Assembly: GCA_050309585.1 (NCBI GenBank)
Contig: JBNRML010000035.1
Coordinates: 1-43,837, forward strand
Direction of reading: 5' to 3'
Source: Bovifimicola sp050309585
GTDB lineage: Bacteria; Bacillota; Clostridia; Lachnospirales; Lachnospiraceae
DNA: 43,837 bases
In this document: piece after piece, positions 1 to 7,146 of the stretch
Layout: every line of letters begins with the position of its first letter
Position numbering within the stretch: position 1 is the stretch's first letter
Program-made: the position numbers and the translations under genes
Notes under the pieces: generated by a model
What the model was told of the DNA's origin: nothing
The model's database searches: none
Seen by the model: the letters and a program-made list of their open reading frames with translations, nothing else

Positions 1-1489
1 TCACATAATCTTCTTCATAATCAATCAGCTCACAAGGCAGGTCGTTAAGAAAACGCATCAACTCATCAATTCGCTTTTTCAGATCCTGTCGGGATGCCTG
101 CTCATTTTGAAGGGCCTGCTTCTCATCACGCAGCCTTCTAATCTCCATACCAAGCTCATCACCGGTATTCTTAGAATTAACGGTTGCCAATAGCTCCTGC
201 TGCATTGACTTCATCTGTTCATCAATCGCTGCAATCTGATTTGAAGTGACTTCCTCCAGACTACTCTCGATATTCTCTCGCAAAAGATGAAGGATTGCTT
301 TCTTTTCCCGGAACGCTTCGTTTATGGCCTTGATAACTACCTCATGGAGAAATTCTTCATGAACAGTCCTTGCGGTACAATCTGGACCATCTTTTTCTAC
401 CCTGCTGACGCAGCGCCAAACGGTGGACTTACACCCACGATTGTTCCATTTAATTCTGCGGAAGATGTCACCGCAGTGAGCGCAGAACACTATTCCAGAT
501 AAAGCGTAGCGGCCACTATAGATTCGTTTGCGCTTTGTGGTGCCTTTGGTAAGGTTTGCGCGTCTTGCGATTTCCTCCTGTACCTTTAGGAAGATATCCT
601 TTGGAATAATAGCTTCATGACTGTCCTCTACATAATATTTAGGAACCTGACCCTTATTAGCTTCACGCTTCTTTTCAAGAATATCCACCGTATAGGTCTT
701 CTGAAGCAAAGCGTCTCCGATGTACTTCTCGTTTGTAAGTATCTGCTTTATATTGCTTTCATGCCATTTTGCATTACCGGCACCGTTCAGAATTCCATCG
801 GCTTCAAGCGACCTTTTTATCTGTAAGAAGCTCTTACCGCTAAGGTACTCTCTATAGATGCGCTTAACGACTTCAGCTTGCTCTGGATCAATGATGAGGT
901 GCCCGTCTGCATCTTTGGTATATCCCAAGAACCAGTTGTGATTGACCTGAACTTTTCCTTGTTGGTATCGGAACTGCAAACCCAGACGAACGTTAGCCGA
1001 TAATGACTCACTTTCTTGCTGTGCAAGAGAAGCCATAATTGTCATTAGAACTTCACCTTTAGCATCGAGCGTATTGATATTTTCTTTTTCGAAGTAAACG
1101 CCGATGTTCTTATTCTTAAGGGCTCTGGTATAATTCAGACAATCAACCGTATTCCTTGCAAATCGGCTGATGGACTTGGTAATAACCATATCTATCTTGC
1201 CTTCGTTACAGTCATTAATCATGCGCTGGAATTCATCACGCTTTTTCGTATTCATTCCAGAAATGCCGTCATCGGCATATATCCCGGCCAGCACCCAATC
1301 CGGGTGACTATTGATAAACGAAGTGTAATGCTCAATCTGTGTTTCATAGCTGGTTTCCTGCTCATCACTATCAGTGGAAACACGGCAATAAGCAGCTACT
1401 CGTGTTTTCTGGACTTTATCGGTTGTTTTCTGTGTACCGATTGTTTTCTTTGCAGGAATAACCGTAACATTGCTGGCTAAGGAAATCAT
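1..1489 (-). CDS. Large serine recombinase, cut by window edge
   Basis: A site-specific recombinase of the large serine (resolvase/invertase) class, the probable integrase/excisionase enzyme of the element. Translating the minus strand from ATG at 1489 gives an N-terminal resolvase domain with YCRVSTD, whose serine (residue 38) is the catalytic nucleophile. A central recombinase domain follows. Next comes a zinc ribbon with paired cysteines (CAHCG, then a second pair), then a coiled-coil C-terminal region. About 496 codons are visible without a stop, so the last part lies outside the window. The start ATG overlaps the upstream gene's stop (ATGA, 1486-1489), suggesting translational coupling. 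It is the only one of the three recombinase-related genes here with a complete catalytic domain. Confidence 0.9.
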   Translation of the reverse strand, partial: MISLASNVTVIPAKKTIGTQKTTDKVQKTRVAAYCRVSTDSDEQETSYETQIEHYTSFINSHPDWVLAGIYADDGISGMNTKKRDEFQRMINDCNEGKIDMVITKSISRFARNTVDCLNYTRALKNKNIGVYFEKENINTLDAKGEVLMTIMASLAQQESESLSANVRLGLQFRYQQGKVQVNHNWFLGYTKDADGHLIIDPEQAEVVKRIYREYLSGKSFLQIKRSLEADGILNGAGNAKWHESNIKQILTNEKYIGDALLQKTYTVDILEKKREANKGQVPKYYVEDSHEAIIPKDIFLKVQEEIARRANLTKGTTKRKRIYSGRYALSGIVFCAHCGDIFRRIKWNNRGCKSTVWRCVSRVEKDGPDCTARTVHEEFLHEVVIKAINEAFREKKAILHLLRENIESSLEEVTSNQIAAIDEQMKSMQQELLATVNSKNTGDELGMEIRRLRDEKQALQNEQASRQDLKKRIDELMRFLNDLPCELIDYEEDYV

Positions 1490-1905
1490 ACATCCACCTC
1501 GCTTTCTATCAAGCTGTAGACGTATTCTGCCTGTGTAAAAGGATCATCATATTTTATTTGAACCTTTGGCATCTTAAAACCTGTAGCAATCTTGCTCACT
1601 TTGGCTGGCTTATCATCAAATACTCTTCCAAGCTTAGCCTGTCGTTTTACACGCTCGGCTTCTGCCGCGACAAAGGTCTCATTATCAATAATCGCCGGGT
1701 AATAGTCGTCTCCGAGGTAATGCTTATTTTGCATCATCTTCTTTGCACCTGTGTGGTAAAGCTTAAGTCCGGCGGCTTCTGCTGCTGGCACGTAGGCAAG
1801 GCCAGAGAGGTATGCTTTATAGATCTTCTTTACTTGCTTTGCTTTTTCTTCATCAATCACCGCTTTACCATTTTCGATTCTGTATCCGTATGGGACATGA
1901 CTCAT
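1486..1905 (-). CDS. Recombinase-domain protein without catalytic domain
   Basis: A 139-residue protein sandwiched between two large serine recombinase genes. It begins with VPYGYRIENGKAVIDEEKAK and continues through the recombinase (DNA-binding) domain seen in the middle of its neighbours. It has no resolvase domain and no catalytic serine. It ends after a short tail containing YDDPFTQAEYVYSLIE. It could be a DNA-binding accessory subunit, or an old fragment. Intact overlaps on both sides (4 nt downstream, 4 nt gap upstream) favour a maintained gene. Its role is inferred only from position and domain. Confidence 0.75.
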   Translation of the reverse strand: MSHVPYGYRIENGKAVIDEEKAKQVKKIYKAYLSGLAYVPAAEAAGLKLYHTGAKKMMQNKHYLGDDYYPAIIDNETFVAAEAERVKRQAKLGRVFDDKPAKVSKIATGFKMPKVQIKYDDPFTQAEYVYSLIESEVDV

Positions 1906-1909
1906 ATTC

Positions 1910-3121
1910 TCACAACCTTTCCTTAAGGGTTAAACCGCACTTTAGTGCGAAGCCTATTTCACTTCTGGTGTAAACAGTAATGTGGTCAACATGTGCCTCA
2001 AAGGCAACTGCATCAAATTCTGCAAGTCCTGCACTATTGTTTACATACTTTAAGAGCCTGCTTACTGCTTTCGAATTCTCAAGCTCACCATTTACCGAGC
2101 GGTACAAGGCTTCCTTTTCATTTCTCAACTCCTCAGCTTCAGCTAAAAGTTCACTATTCTGTTTGGCATATAGTGCAGGCTCGATGTACTGCTTTGAAAG
2201 AAGGTTTGTAAGAACCTGCCTTCGGTCAAAGTTCTGTTCCAAAGCCGTCTCAAGCTCGTTAATTCGAGTAAGTGCATTAGCTTGGTCAATGCTTTTAAGG
2301 CTATTAAGGAACGGTTGTAAAAGAACCTTTTTGCTAAAAATCAGCTTGTTCACCATATTTACAAAGGCGACCTCAAAATCCGTCTCGTTGATAAAAAGCT
2401 GGCCGCACTTATTTTTGTCCTTCAGGTGAGTGTTGCAGGTGTAAGCATAGTATTTAGCCTTACAAGCGGTATGTGTTCTTCTTTTCCAAGTAGCACCGCA
2501 TTCAGCGCATATTATTTTTCCTGAGAATGGGTATCGGCTCAGGTACTTCTCATCATCCGCCACAATATTCTTTTCTTTAGCACGCTGGACAATAATCGCC
2601 TGTGCCGCTTCAAAGTCCTCGGTGCTAATTATTGCGTCATGATGACCTTTGACATAGTACTGCGGCTTTTCACCCCGATTGGTATGCCTGTTAAACTGCG
2701 AATCAGTGAATGTTTTCTGAAAGAGCACATCACCCGTATATTTCTCATTTTTCAGGATTTCTTTAACTACCGTTGAGCTCCATTTGCCGCCTCGCTTTGT
2801 CAGTGCCTTTTTCTCTCTAAGTGCTTTTGCTATTTTATAGCTGCCTTTTCCAGAAAGGCATTCTGCAAAAATAAACCTTACAATCTCTGCTTCTGCTTCA
2901 TCGATAACCATCTTGCCACTTACGTTCTTATAACCGTATGGCGGATATCCAATTTTGAAGGTGCCGTTTTGGAACCTTTTCTGAATGGCCCATGACTCAT
3001 TCTCAGCAATGGAAACTGATTCACTTTCTGCAAGGCTACTGAAAATTGTAAGAAGTAGTTCGCTTTCCATATCACCGGTGTTGATGTTCTCCTTCTCGAA
3101 ATAAACAAACACCTTAATCAT
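1910..3121 (-). pseudogene. Serine recombinase lacking its catalytic N terminus
   Basis: The frame opens at VFVYFEKENINTGD, which lies well inside the resolvase domain of this family. The roughly 100 preceding residues, including the YCRVS catalytic-serine motif, are missing. The rest is well preserved: resolvase helix, recombinase domain, zinc ribbon (CAECG with later C/C pair), coiled coil and a natural end at LKERL. Just upstream of the first ATG the frame is closed by a TAA, and the sequence switches to the tail of a CoiA-like gene. This is a 5' truncation at a recombination or deletion joint. It may still be translated through its ATGA overlap with the upstream gene, but cannot be a catalytic recombinase. 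Confidence 0.85.
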
Positions 3122-3557
3122 TCGTTGTTTTTACTCTATACCTGTGTAAATTAAATGCGCTAAATACTTCTTTTTGTCCGTCATTTGTTATTTCAACCAT
3201 CGTATTCCATGATGTCAGCTTATTTAAACTCGCTAATGATAATGGTGGAAATACAGCGATCAACTCATATTCATTATTCTTTGCAACTAGATGAAGAGGA
3301 ACTCCACCGTTAATAACACATATTTTATCGCTATCTGTTTCTATTCTTCCTTCGCCTCCAGTATATCCTGGGCAAAGCATCTGTTGAGGAGTTCTATTAT
3401 GTATAGATTTGTGAGCAAAATAATCATCTCTGTCTGTACACTTTCTAACATTTATATCTTCAAAACAATATGGACATATATACGTTCGTCCACTATACGC
3501 ATCTTCTGCGTATATTTTCTTTCCGTTTCCATCTATTCCATAAGCTATTGATGCCAT
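3114..3557 (-). CDS. CoiA-like zinc-ribbon protein, probably 3'-truncated
   Basis: A 147-residue protein with a strong ribosome site (AGGAGGTGAGC) before ATG. The N terminus shows IYAEDAYSGRTYICPYCFED, then YFAHKS and a further cysteine. This is the Cys-x2-Cys plus 'FAHK' pattern of the N-terminal domain of CoiA-type competence proteins and related nuclease-associated proteins. CoiA relatives are much longer and carry a nuclease domain after this point. That domain is absent, and the frame ends at the joint with the broken recombinase. I infer a C-terminal truncation, although a short stand-alone zinc protein is possible. It sits downstream of hsdR remnants, so it may be a defence-island gene. 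Confidence 0.55.
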   Translation of the reverse strand: MASIAYGIDGNGKKIYAEDAYSGRTYICPYCFEDINVRKCTDRDDYFAHKSIHNRTPQQMLCPGYTGGEGRIETDSDKICVINGGVPLHLVAKNNEYELIAVFPPLSLASLNKLTSWNTMVEITNDGQKEVFSAFNLHRYRVKTTND

Positions 3558-3585
3558 TTGCTCACCTCCTCCATCTTAGTTTTTT

Positions 3586-3792
3586 CTACATCAATTTTTT
3601 AAGTGATTCATATTCTTCTTCTGACAAAGTTACGCCTTTACCCATCTTCTCATGCTCTGGTGACCAATCTCTAATGTCATACTTTGGAGCTGCCCCATTC
3701 CAGCTAATGAGATTAAGTTCTTTTCTCCAGCCTTTTGTGTTTTCTGATAAAACACCTAGTTCTTCTACTATTTCATATTTGAAATCTGCCAT
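3586..3792 (-). CDS. YdbC/PC4-family ssDNA-binding-like protein
   Basis: A 68-residue protein starting MADFKYEIVEELGVLSEN with WRKELNLISWN and YDIRDWSPEHEKMGKG. This is the signature of the YdbC family, which has the fold of the eukaryotic coactivator PC4 and binds single-stranded nucleic acid as a dimer. The ribosome site AAGGAGAAGTGAA begins at the stop of the hsdR remnant, so the two are co-transcribed. The length is full for the family. Its cellular job is not established. Here it is probably a passenger of the transferred restriction-modification segment. Confidence 0.75.
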   Translation of the reverse strand: MADFKYEIVEELGVLSENTKGWRKELNLISWNGAAPKYDIRDWSPEHEKMGKGVTLSEEEYESLKKLM

Positions 3793-3803
3793 TTCACTTC
3801 TCC

Positions 3804-5282
3804 TTATTTTCGCATTTCCCTATAAATAACTTCAGCTAATGCACCCATGATTGCATTGTATTTATTTCTATCCTCAAATAAAGAGGTATATGTATCTTGT
3901 GATTCTGTATAACTCTCCAATGCTGCATCATCGAATGCTTTAGGGAAAATACTTTCTGTAAATATCTGTGGATCAGATGACTTTGCCATACTAGATAATC
4001 TTTGATCATTCATCAGCTTATCACGAAGTGCAGTCAATAATACTTTATCGCCATCCGTAAAATTGCCCTTGAATTTCTCATTGATTTTATCAATGATTTC
4101 ATCCAATGGTTCTTTCTCATCAAATCCCATTGCACCTTTTTGTTTTGCTGGCTCATATACACCTTTTTGTTCGCTAAGCATTATTGCTCCGTCATATGTC
4201 TTTTGGAGTTTGTAGTATTCAAGCTTCAATTTTCCTTCCAAATCAATCATATCCACCTTTTCAACTGGTAATAAATTGATTAGGTAGGAACAGAAAACAA
4301 ATTCTTTATGTAAGTCTTTGTCAAACATTCTTACTATCTGTGATATGTATCCATACCACTTAATTAAGCTTCGTAACTGACGTCTGAATTGGTAACGCTC
4401 ATCAGGAGTTTTCTTGTTATATCTTCCCGCAACTGGTAAAAGCACACTTGTCATTCGTCCCATTGCTCTGGAATCTTGCTTATCATATCTAAAATACTCT
4501 TTTGCAAATGCCTCTATATCATCTTCTGAATATATTCCGTATCCACGGAGTTCTTTCTGCGTCTGATATATAAGGTCAACATTAACTTCTTGCTGCAAAT
4601 AGGTTTCTTGATAAAATGGTTGGAATGCCTCTAAAATATCTTCTTTTGTATTAACAAAATCGAGAACAAATGTGTCAACTTTTCCAGCACAAGTACGATT
4701 TAATCTTGATAATGTCTGTACAGCTTTCACACTCTTTAACTTTTTGTCAACTATCATTGTATGAAGCAGTGGTTCATCAAAACCGGTTTGATACTTTTCA
4801 GCTACAATCAACACATTGAAGTTATCATGAAACTCTGCCTTAGTCTGTGATTCTGAAATATGAGTACCATCCTTACGAACATTCAACTTAGGTTCTGTAT
4901 ATTCTTCATCACCATCATGTACTACACCTGAAAAAGCAGTAAGAATATCAACATTCTCATACTTCTTCTCTCGTATATATCTCTTCACTTCATGATAGTA
5001 TCGTACTGCTGCCAATCTGGAAGAAGTGATAACCATCATCTTTCCTCTTCCACCAATTTTTGTACTTGTAGTATCAAGAAAAGTTTCCACAATAATCTCT
5101 GCTTTTTGGCTAATATTGTATGGGTGTAATTCTTGATACTTACGAATAATCTTTGCTGCTCTACTTGAAGGAACATCAGGATTGTCCTCCGTTGTTTTAG
5201 CAATCTTAAAGCAGGTATTGTAAGTCATGTAGTTCTGAAGCACATCCAATATAAATCCTTCTTGTAAGTGCTTTTTTCTTTG
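3804..5282 (-). pseudogene. hsdR: hsdR, 3' half only (type I restriction subunit)
   Basis: The frame encodes the second half of a type I restriction endonuclease R subunit. It begins at EGFILDVLQNYMTYNTCFKI. It continues through the second RecA-like domain with TGFDEP and the motif VI-like QTLSRLNRT, then the helical C-terminal region, and ends naturally at REMRK. The nuclease domain and first helicase domain with Walker A and DEAD boxes are missing, roughly half the family's usual length. The frame is closed by TAA at 5283-5285, inside the first codons of an unrelated small frame starting at 5304. No hsdM or hsdS is present in the window. It cannot restrict DNA. Confidence 0.88.
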
Positions 5283-5304
5283 TTACTTCTGGTGTTGTAT
5301 CCAT
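5206..5304 (-). pseudogene. 5' stub of an element gene fused to hsdR sequence
   Basis: A textbook ribosome site (GGAGG, 9 nt upstream) precedes an ATG at 5304. The frame starts MDTTPEVTKKKALT, then after about a dozen codons enters the hsdR segment in the wrong frame and stops after 32 codons. The well-formed start beside an otherwise meaningless tail indicates that an element gene lost everything but its first codons when the hsdR-containing segment joined here. The lost gene cannot be identified from so few residues. Confidence 0.55.
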
Positions 5305-5328
5305 CTTTCATTCCTCCAATCATAGTGC

Positions 5329-5352
5329 GGGGACAAGCAATGGCCTGTCCCC
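5329..5352 (-). repeat. Intercistronic hairpin with conserved loop, copy 1
   Basis: A perfect 7-bp stem (GGGGACA/TGTCCCC) encloses a 10-nt loop that reads GGCCATTGCT on the minus strand. It lies between the SpoVG-like gene and the next ribosome site. The same 10-nt loop closes a different stem at 33646-33675. No T-run follows, so it is not a normal terminator. A protein- or RNA-binding element, or an mRNA processing or stability hairpin, is possible. Confidence 0.6.
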
Positions 5353-5365
5353 TAATGTTTATTGT

Positions 5366-6052
5366 TTATCGAAAGGGTGTTGCTTCCTTCTCTGGTGCTC
5401 GTTCAGGTACTTGTGATGCTCGTTCCTGTGCCTGTGTTTGTGTCTGCTCCTTTGCCTTATCATATTCGTTGATAATCTGGCTATAAAGCTTCTCACGAAA
5501 CTCCTTTGTAACCGGATAGCACACATCCTGATAAATGGCTTTCCCCTGCTCATCCACTTGTTTGGTCTTATAAGCTGGCATTGCAACAAACAACTTATCT
5601 TTCCCCTGTAAGATACTCACATTGTTGACAATAAAGCTGTCATCAAAATAAATACGGGCTAGTCCACGAACACTGCTTCCTTCTTTTTCATAAGGAGTAA
5701 CGGATACAGAAAACTCAGGCATTTCTATCTCGGACTTCTCTGATGAATCCTGTCCTTTTCCTTTGGTAATCTCCTGATAGTATGCTTCCAAGATATTTCC
5801 ATAGAGTTCCTCACGAAATTCTGCTGTTACTGGATTGCATACATCTTTATAGATTGCCCCACCATCCTCATCACGCTCATTAGAACGATAACGAGGCATA
5901 GATACAAACAACTGCTCCTTGTTTTTATTCTCAAGGATTGCAATGTTGGTAATCTTAAATGAATCACCAAACACAACAGTTGCAAAGCCACGGATATTAC
6001 TTTCTTTTCCTTCTTTTTGTTTCACTTCATTTACTTTAATTGAATATTTCAT
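5366..6052 (-). CDS. Double SpoVG-domain protein
   Basis: A 228-residue protein containing two consecutive SpoVG-like domains. The first begins MKYSIKVNEVKQKEGKESNI with GFATVVFGDSFKITNIAI. The second begins near residue 115 with FSVSVTPYEKEGSSVRG and repeats GLARIYFDDSFIVNNVSI. Both carry the AIYxDVC.PVTxEFRE(K/E)LY ending. SpoVG is a small site-specific DNA/RNA-binding regulator, usually a single domain of about 90 to 100 residues, so this is a tandem duplication. A Gln/Glu-rich tail follows. ATG at 6052 is chosen because GAGG lies 7 nt upstream. A regulatory or nucleic-acid-binding role within the element is inferred. Confidence 0.8.
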   Translation of the reverse strand: MKYSIKVNEVKQKEGKESNIRGFATVVFGDSFKITNIAILENKNKEQLFVSMPRYRSNERDEDGGAIYKDVCNPVTAEFREELYGNILEAYYQEITKGKGQDSSEKSEIEMPEFSVSVTPYEKEGSSVRGLARIYFDDSFIVNNVSILQGKDKLFVAMPAYKTKQVDEQGKAIYQDVCYPVTKEFREKLYSQIINEYDKAKEQTQTQAQERASQVPERAPEKEATPFR

Positions 6053-6095
6053 ATAGTACCTCACTTTCTGTCTGCTTCTTGCCGACAAATATAAG

Positions 6096-6476
6096 TTAAT
6101 TAGTTACATTTGCAATCTCGATATAGCACTCTAGCTTCTCGATTGCATCTATTGGCATTCTGCCATTCAGCCAGTTTGCCAAAGTTATTAAAATCCCGTC
6201 CTGCTCATAGTACATCCATGTTTCAGAAGCAATTTCTCCTTCGCAAACTACAGTTACATCAAAGTCTGGCATAAACATGTTTTCTTCTTCATCAAAAGTA
6301 CATGCCACCCCTTCTCTGACATGGATACCAAGACTTGGTATCACAACATACCATCCGCTGATCCAGAACTCTAGATCAGCATCAATCTCAGCAATATCAT
6401 CATCTGTGTCTGAAAAATCCATTTCAGCAATCACCTCTTCAATATCGCCGAGTCGGTACATCTTCTTTTCTTCCAT
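6096..6476 (-). CDS. Acidic hypothetical protein
   Basis: A 126-residue protein starting MEEKKMYRLGDIEEVIAEMD. It is strongly acidic in its first 45 residues (DTDDDIAEIDADLEFW). Alternating hydrophobic and aromatic strands such as WYVVIPSLGIHV follow. No membrane segment or catalytic motif is visible. ATG at 6476 has GGTGAGG just upstream and lies 9 nt after the sortase stop, so the two are co-expressed. Acidic small proteins on conjugative elements are sometimes DNA mimics, but nothing here proves that. Confidence 0.65.
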   Translation of the reverse strand: MEEKKMYRLGDIEEVIAEMDFSDTDDDIAEIDADLEFWISGWYVVIPSLGIHVREGVACTFDEEENMFMPDFDVTVVCEGEIASETWMYYEQDGILITLANWLNGRMPIDAIEKLECYIEIANVTN

Positions 6477-6484
6477 ATCCTCAC

Positions 6485-7090
6485 CTACTCTCTCAAAACA
6501 CATTTCACAACGAAACGCATCGTGCCCTTATTCGCACAGGTAAAAAGAGTTAATTCTGTTTCTTCTCCCTGTACTTTTATGGAATTGTCATAAGGATTGG
6601 TCACAAAGCTGTCTGCCACTTCATAGGTGTAGATAATACCTCCTCTATCAAGTAGTGTGACTTCACTACCAATACACACTTCGTTTAAATTCGTGAAATA
6701 TTCCCCATATCTGCTACCATTATGACCAGCAATGACGCAATTTCCTGATACTCCAATCCCTGCTGTTTCAGTCAAATGACCTACTGCAATATTCAAATTG
6801 CTAGAAGTTGCTCCCTCTACTACGGGATATTTAATGCCTAATTCTTTAATTTCAAGAATGGCAATAACATCGCCTTCCGCAAATAAGGATGCATCCGTTT
6901 CACTAAGGGTGGTTTGCTCTTCCTTTTCATCTGCTGTCTCTTCATCCTGTTCTTCCTCTACTGCCTGCGTAAAATCCTCTAGCAGCCTTTCTGTTTCATT
7001 TGATCCTTTGTTGTGGTAATAAAAAGGAACTGCCATAAAAGCAATTCCCACCACAATGCATATTCCCGCTATCAGTTTTCTTCTGTCCAA
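6485..7090 (-). CDS. Sortase (cysteine transpeptidase)
   Basis: A membrane-anchored sortase that would link LPxTG proteins to the cell wall. An N-terminal membrane segment (about residues 6-24) and an acidic Glu-rich stalk precede the catalytic beta-barrel. The catalytic triad is visible: His123 in VIAGHNG, Cys185 in LTLFTC and Arg192 in GTMRF. The barrel is short, and the TLxTC motif with few extra helices suggests a class D-like enzyme, but the class is not certain. The natural substrate is very probably the LPQTG adhesin encoded at 33700-39075. No other LPxTG protein was found in the window. Confidence 0.88.
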   Translation of the reverse strand: MDRRKLIAGICIVVGIAFMAVPFYYHNKGSNETERLLEDFTQAVEEEQDEETADEKEEQTTLSETDASLFAEGDVIAILEIKELGIKYPVVEGATSSNLNIAVGHLTETAGIGVSGNCVIAGHNGSRYGEYFTNLNEVCIGSEVTLLDRGGIIYTYEVADSFVTNPYDNSIKVQGEETELTLFTCANKGTMRFVVKCVLRE

Positions 7091-7146
7091 CTTGCATCAC
7101 ATCCTCTCTTAGTTACAAAATACCCATCTTTTGACAGGGCATCACA

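Noticed and set aside
3804..5282. Intact type I restriction system
   Set aside because: Only the C-terminal half of HsdR is present, without nuclease or Walker motifs, and there is no hsdM or hsdS in the window.
3105..5300. Target-site duplication flanking the hsdR-containing segment
   Set aside because: No direct repeat longer than a few bases is shared by the two joints, so transposition is not supported.
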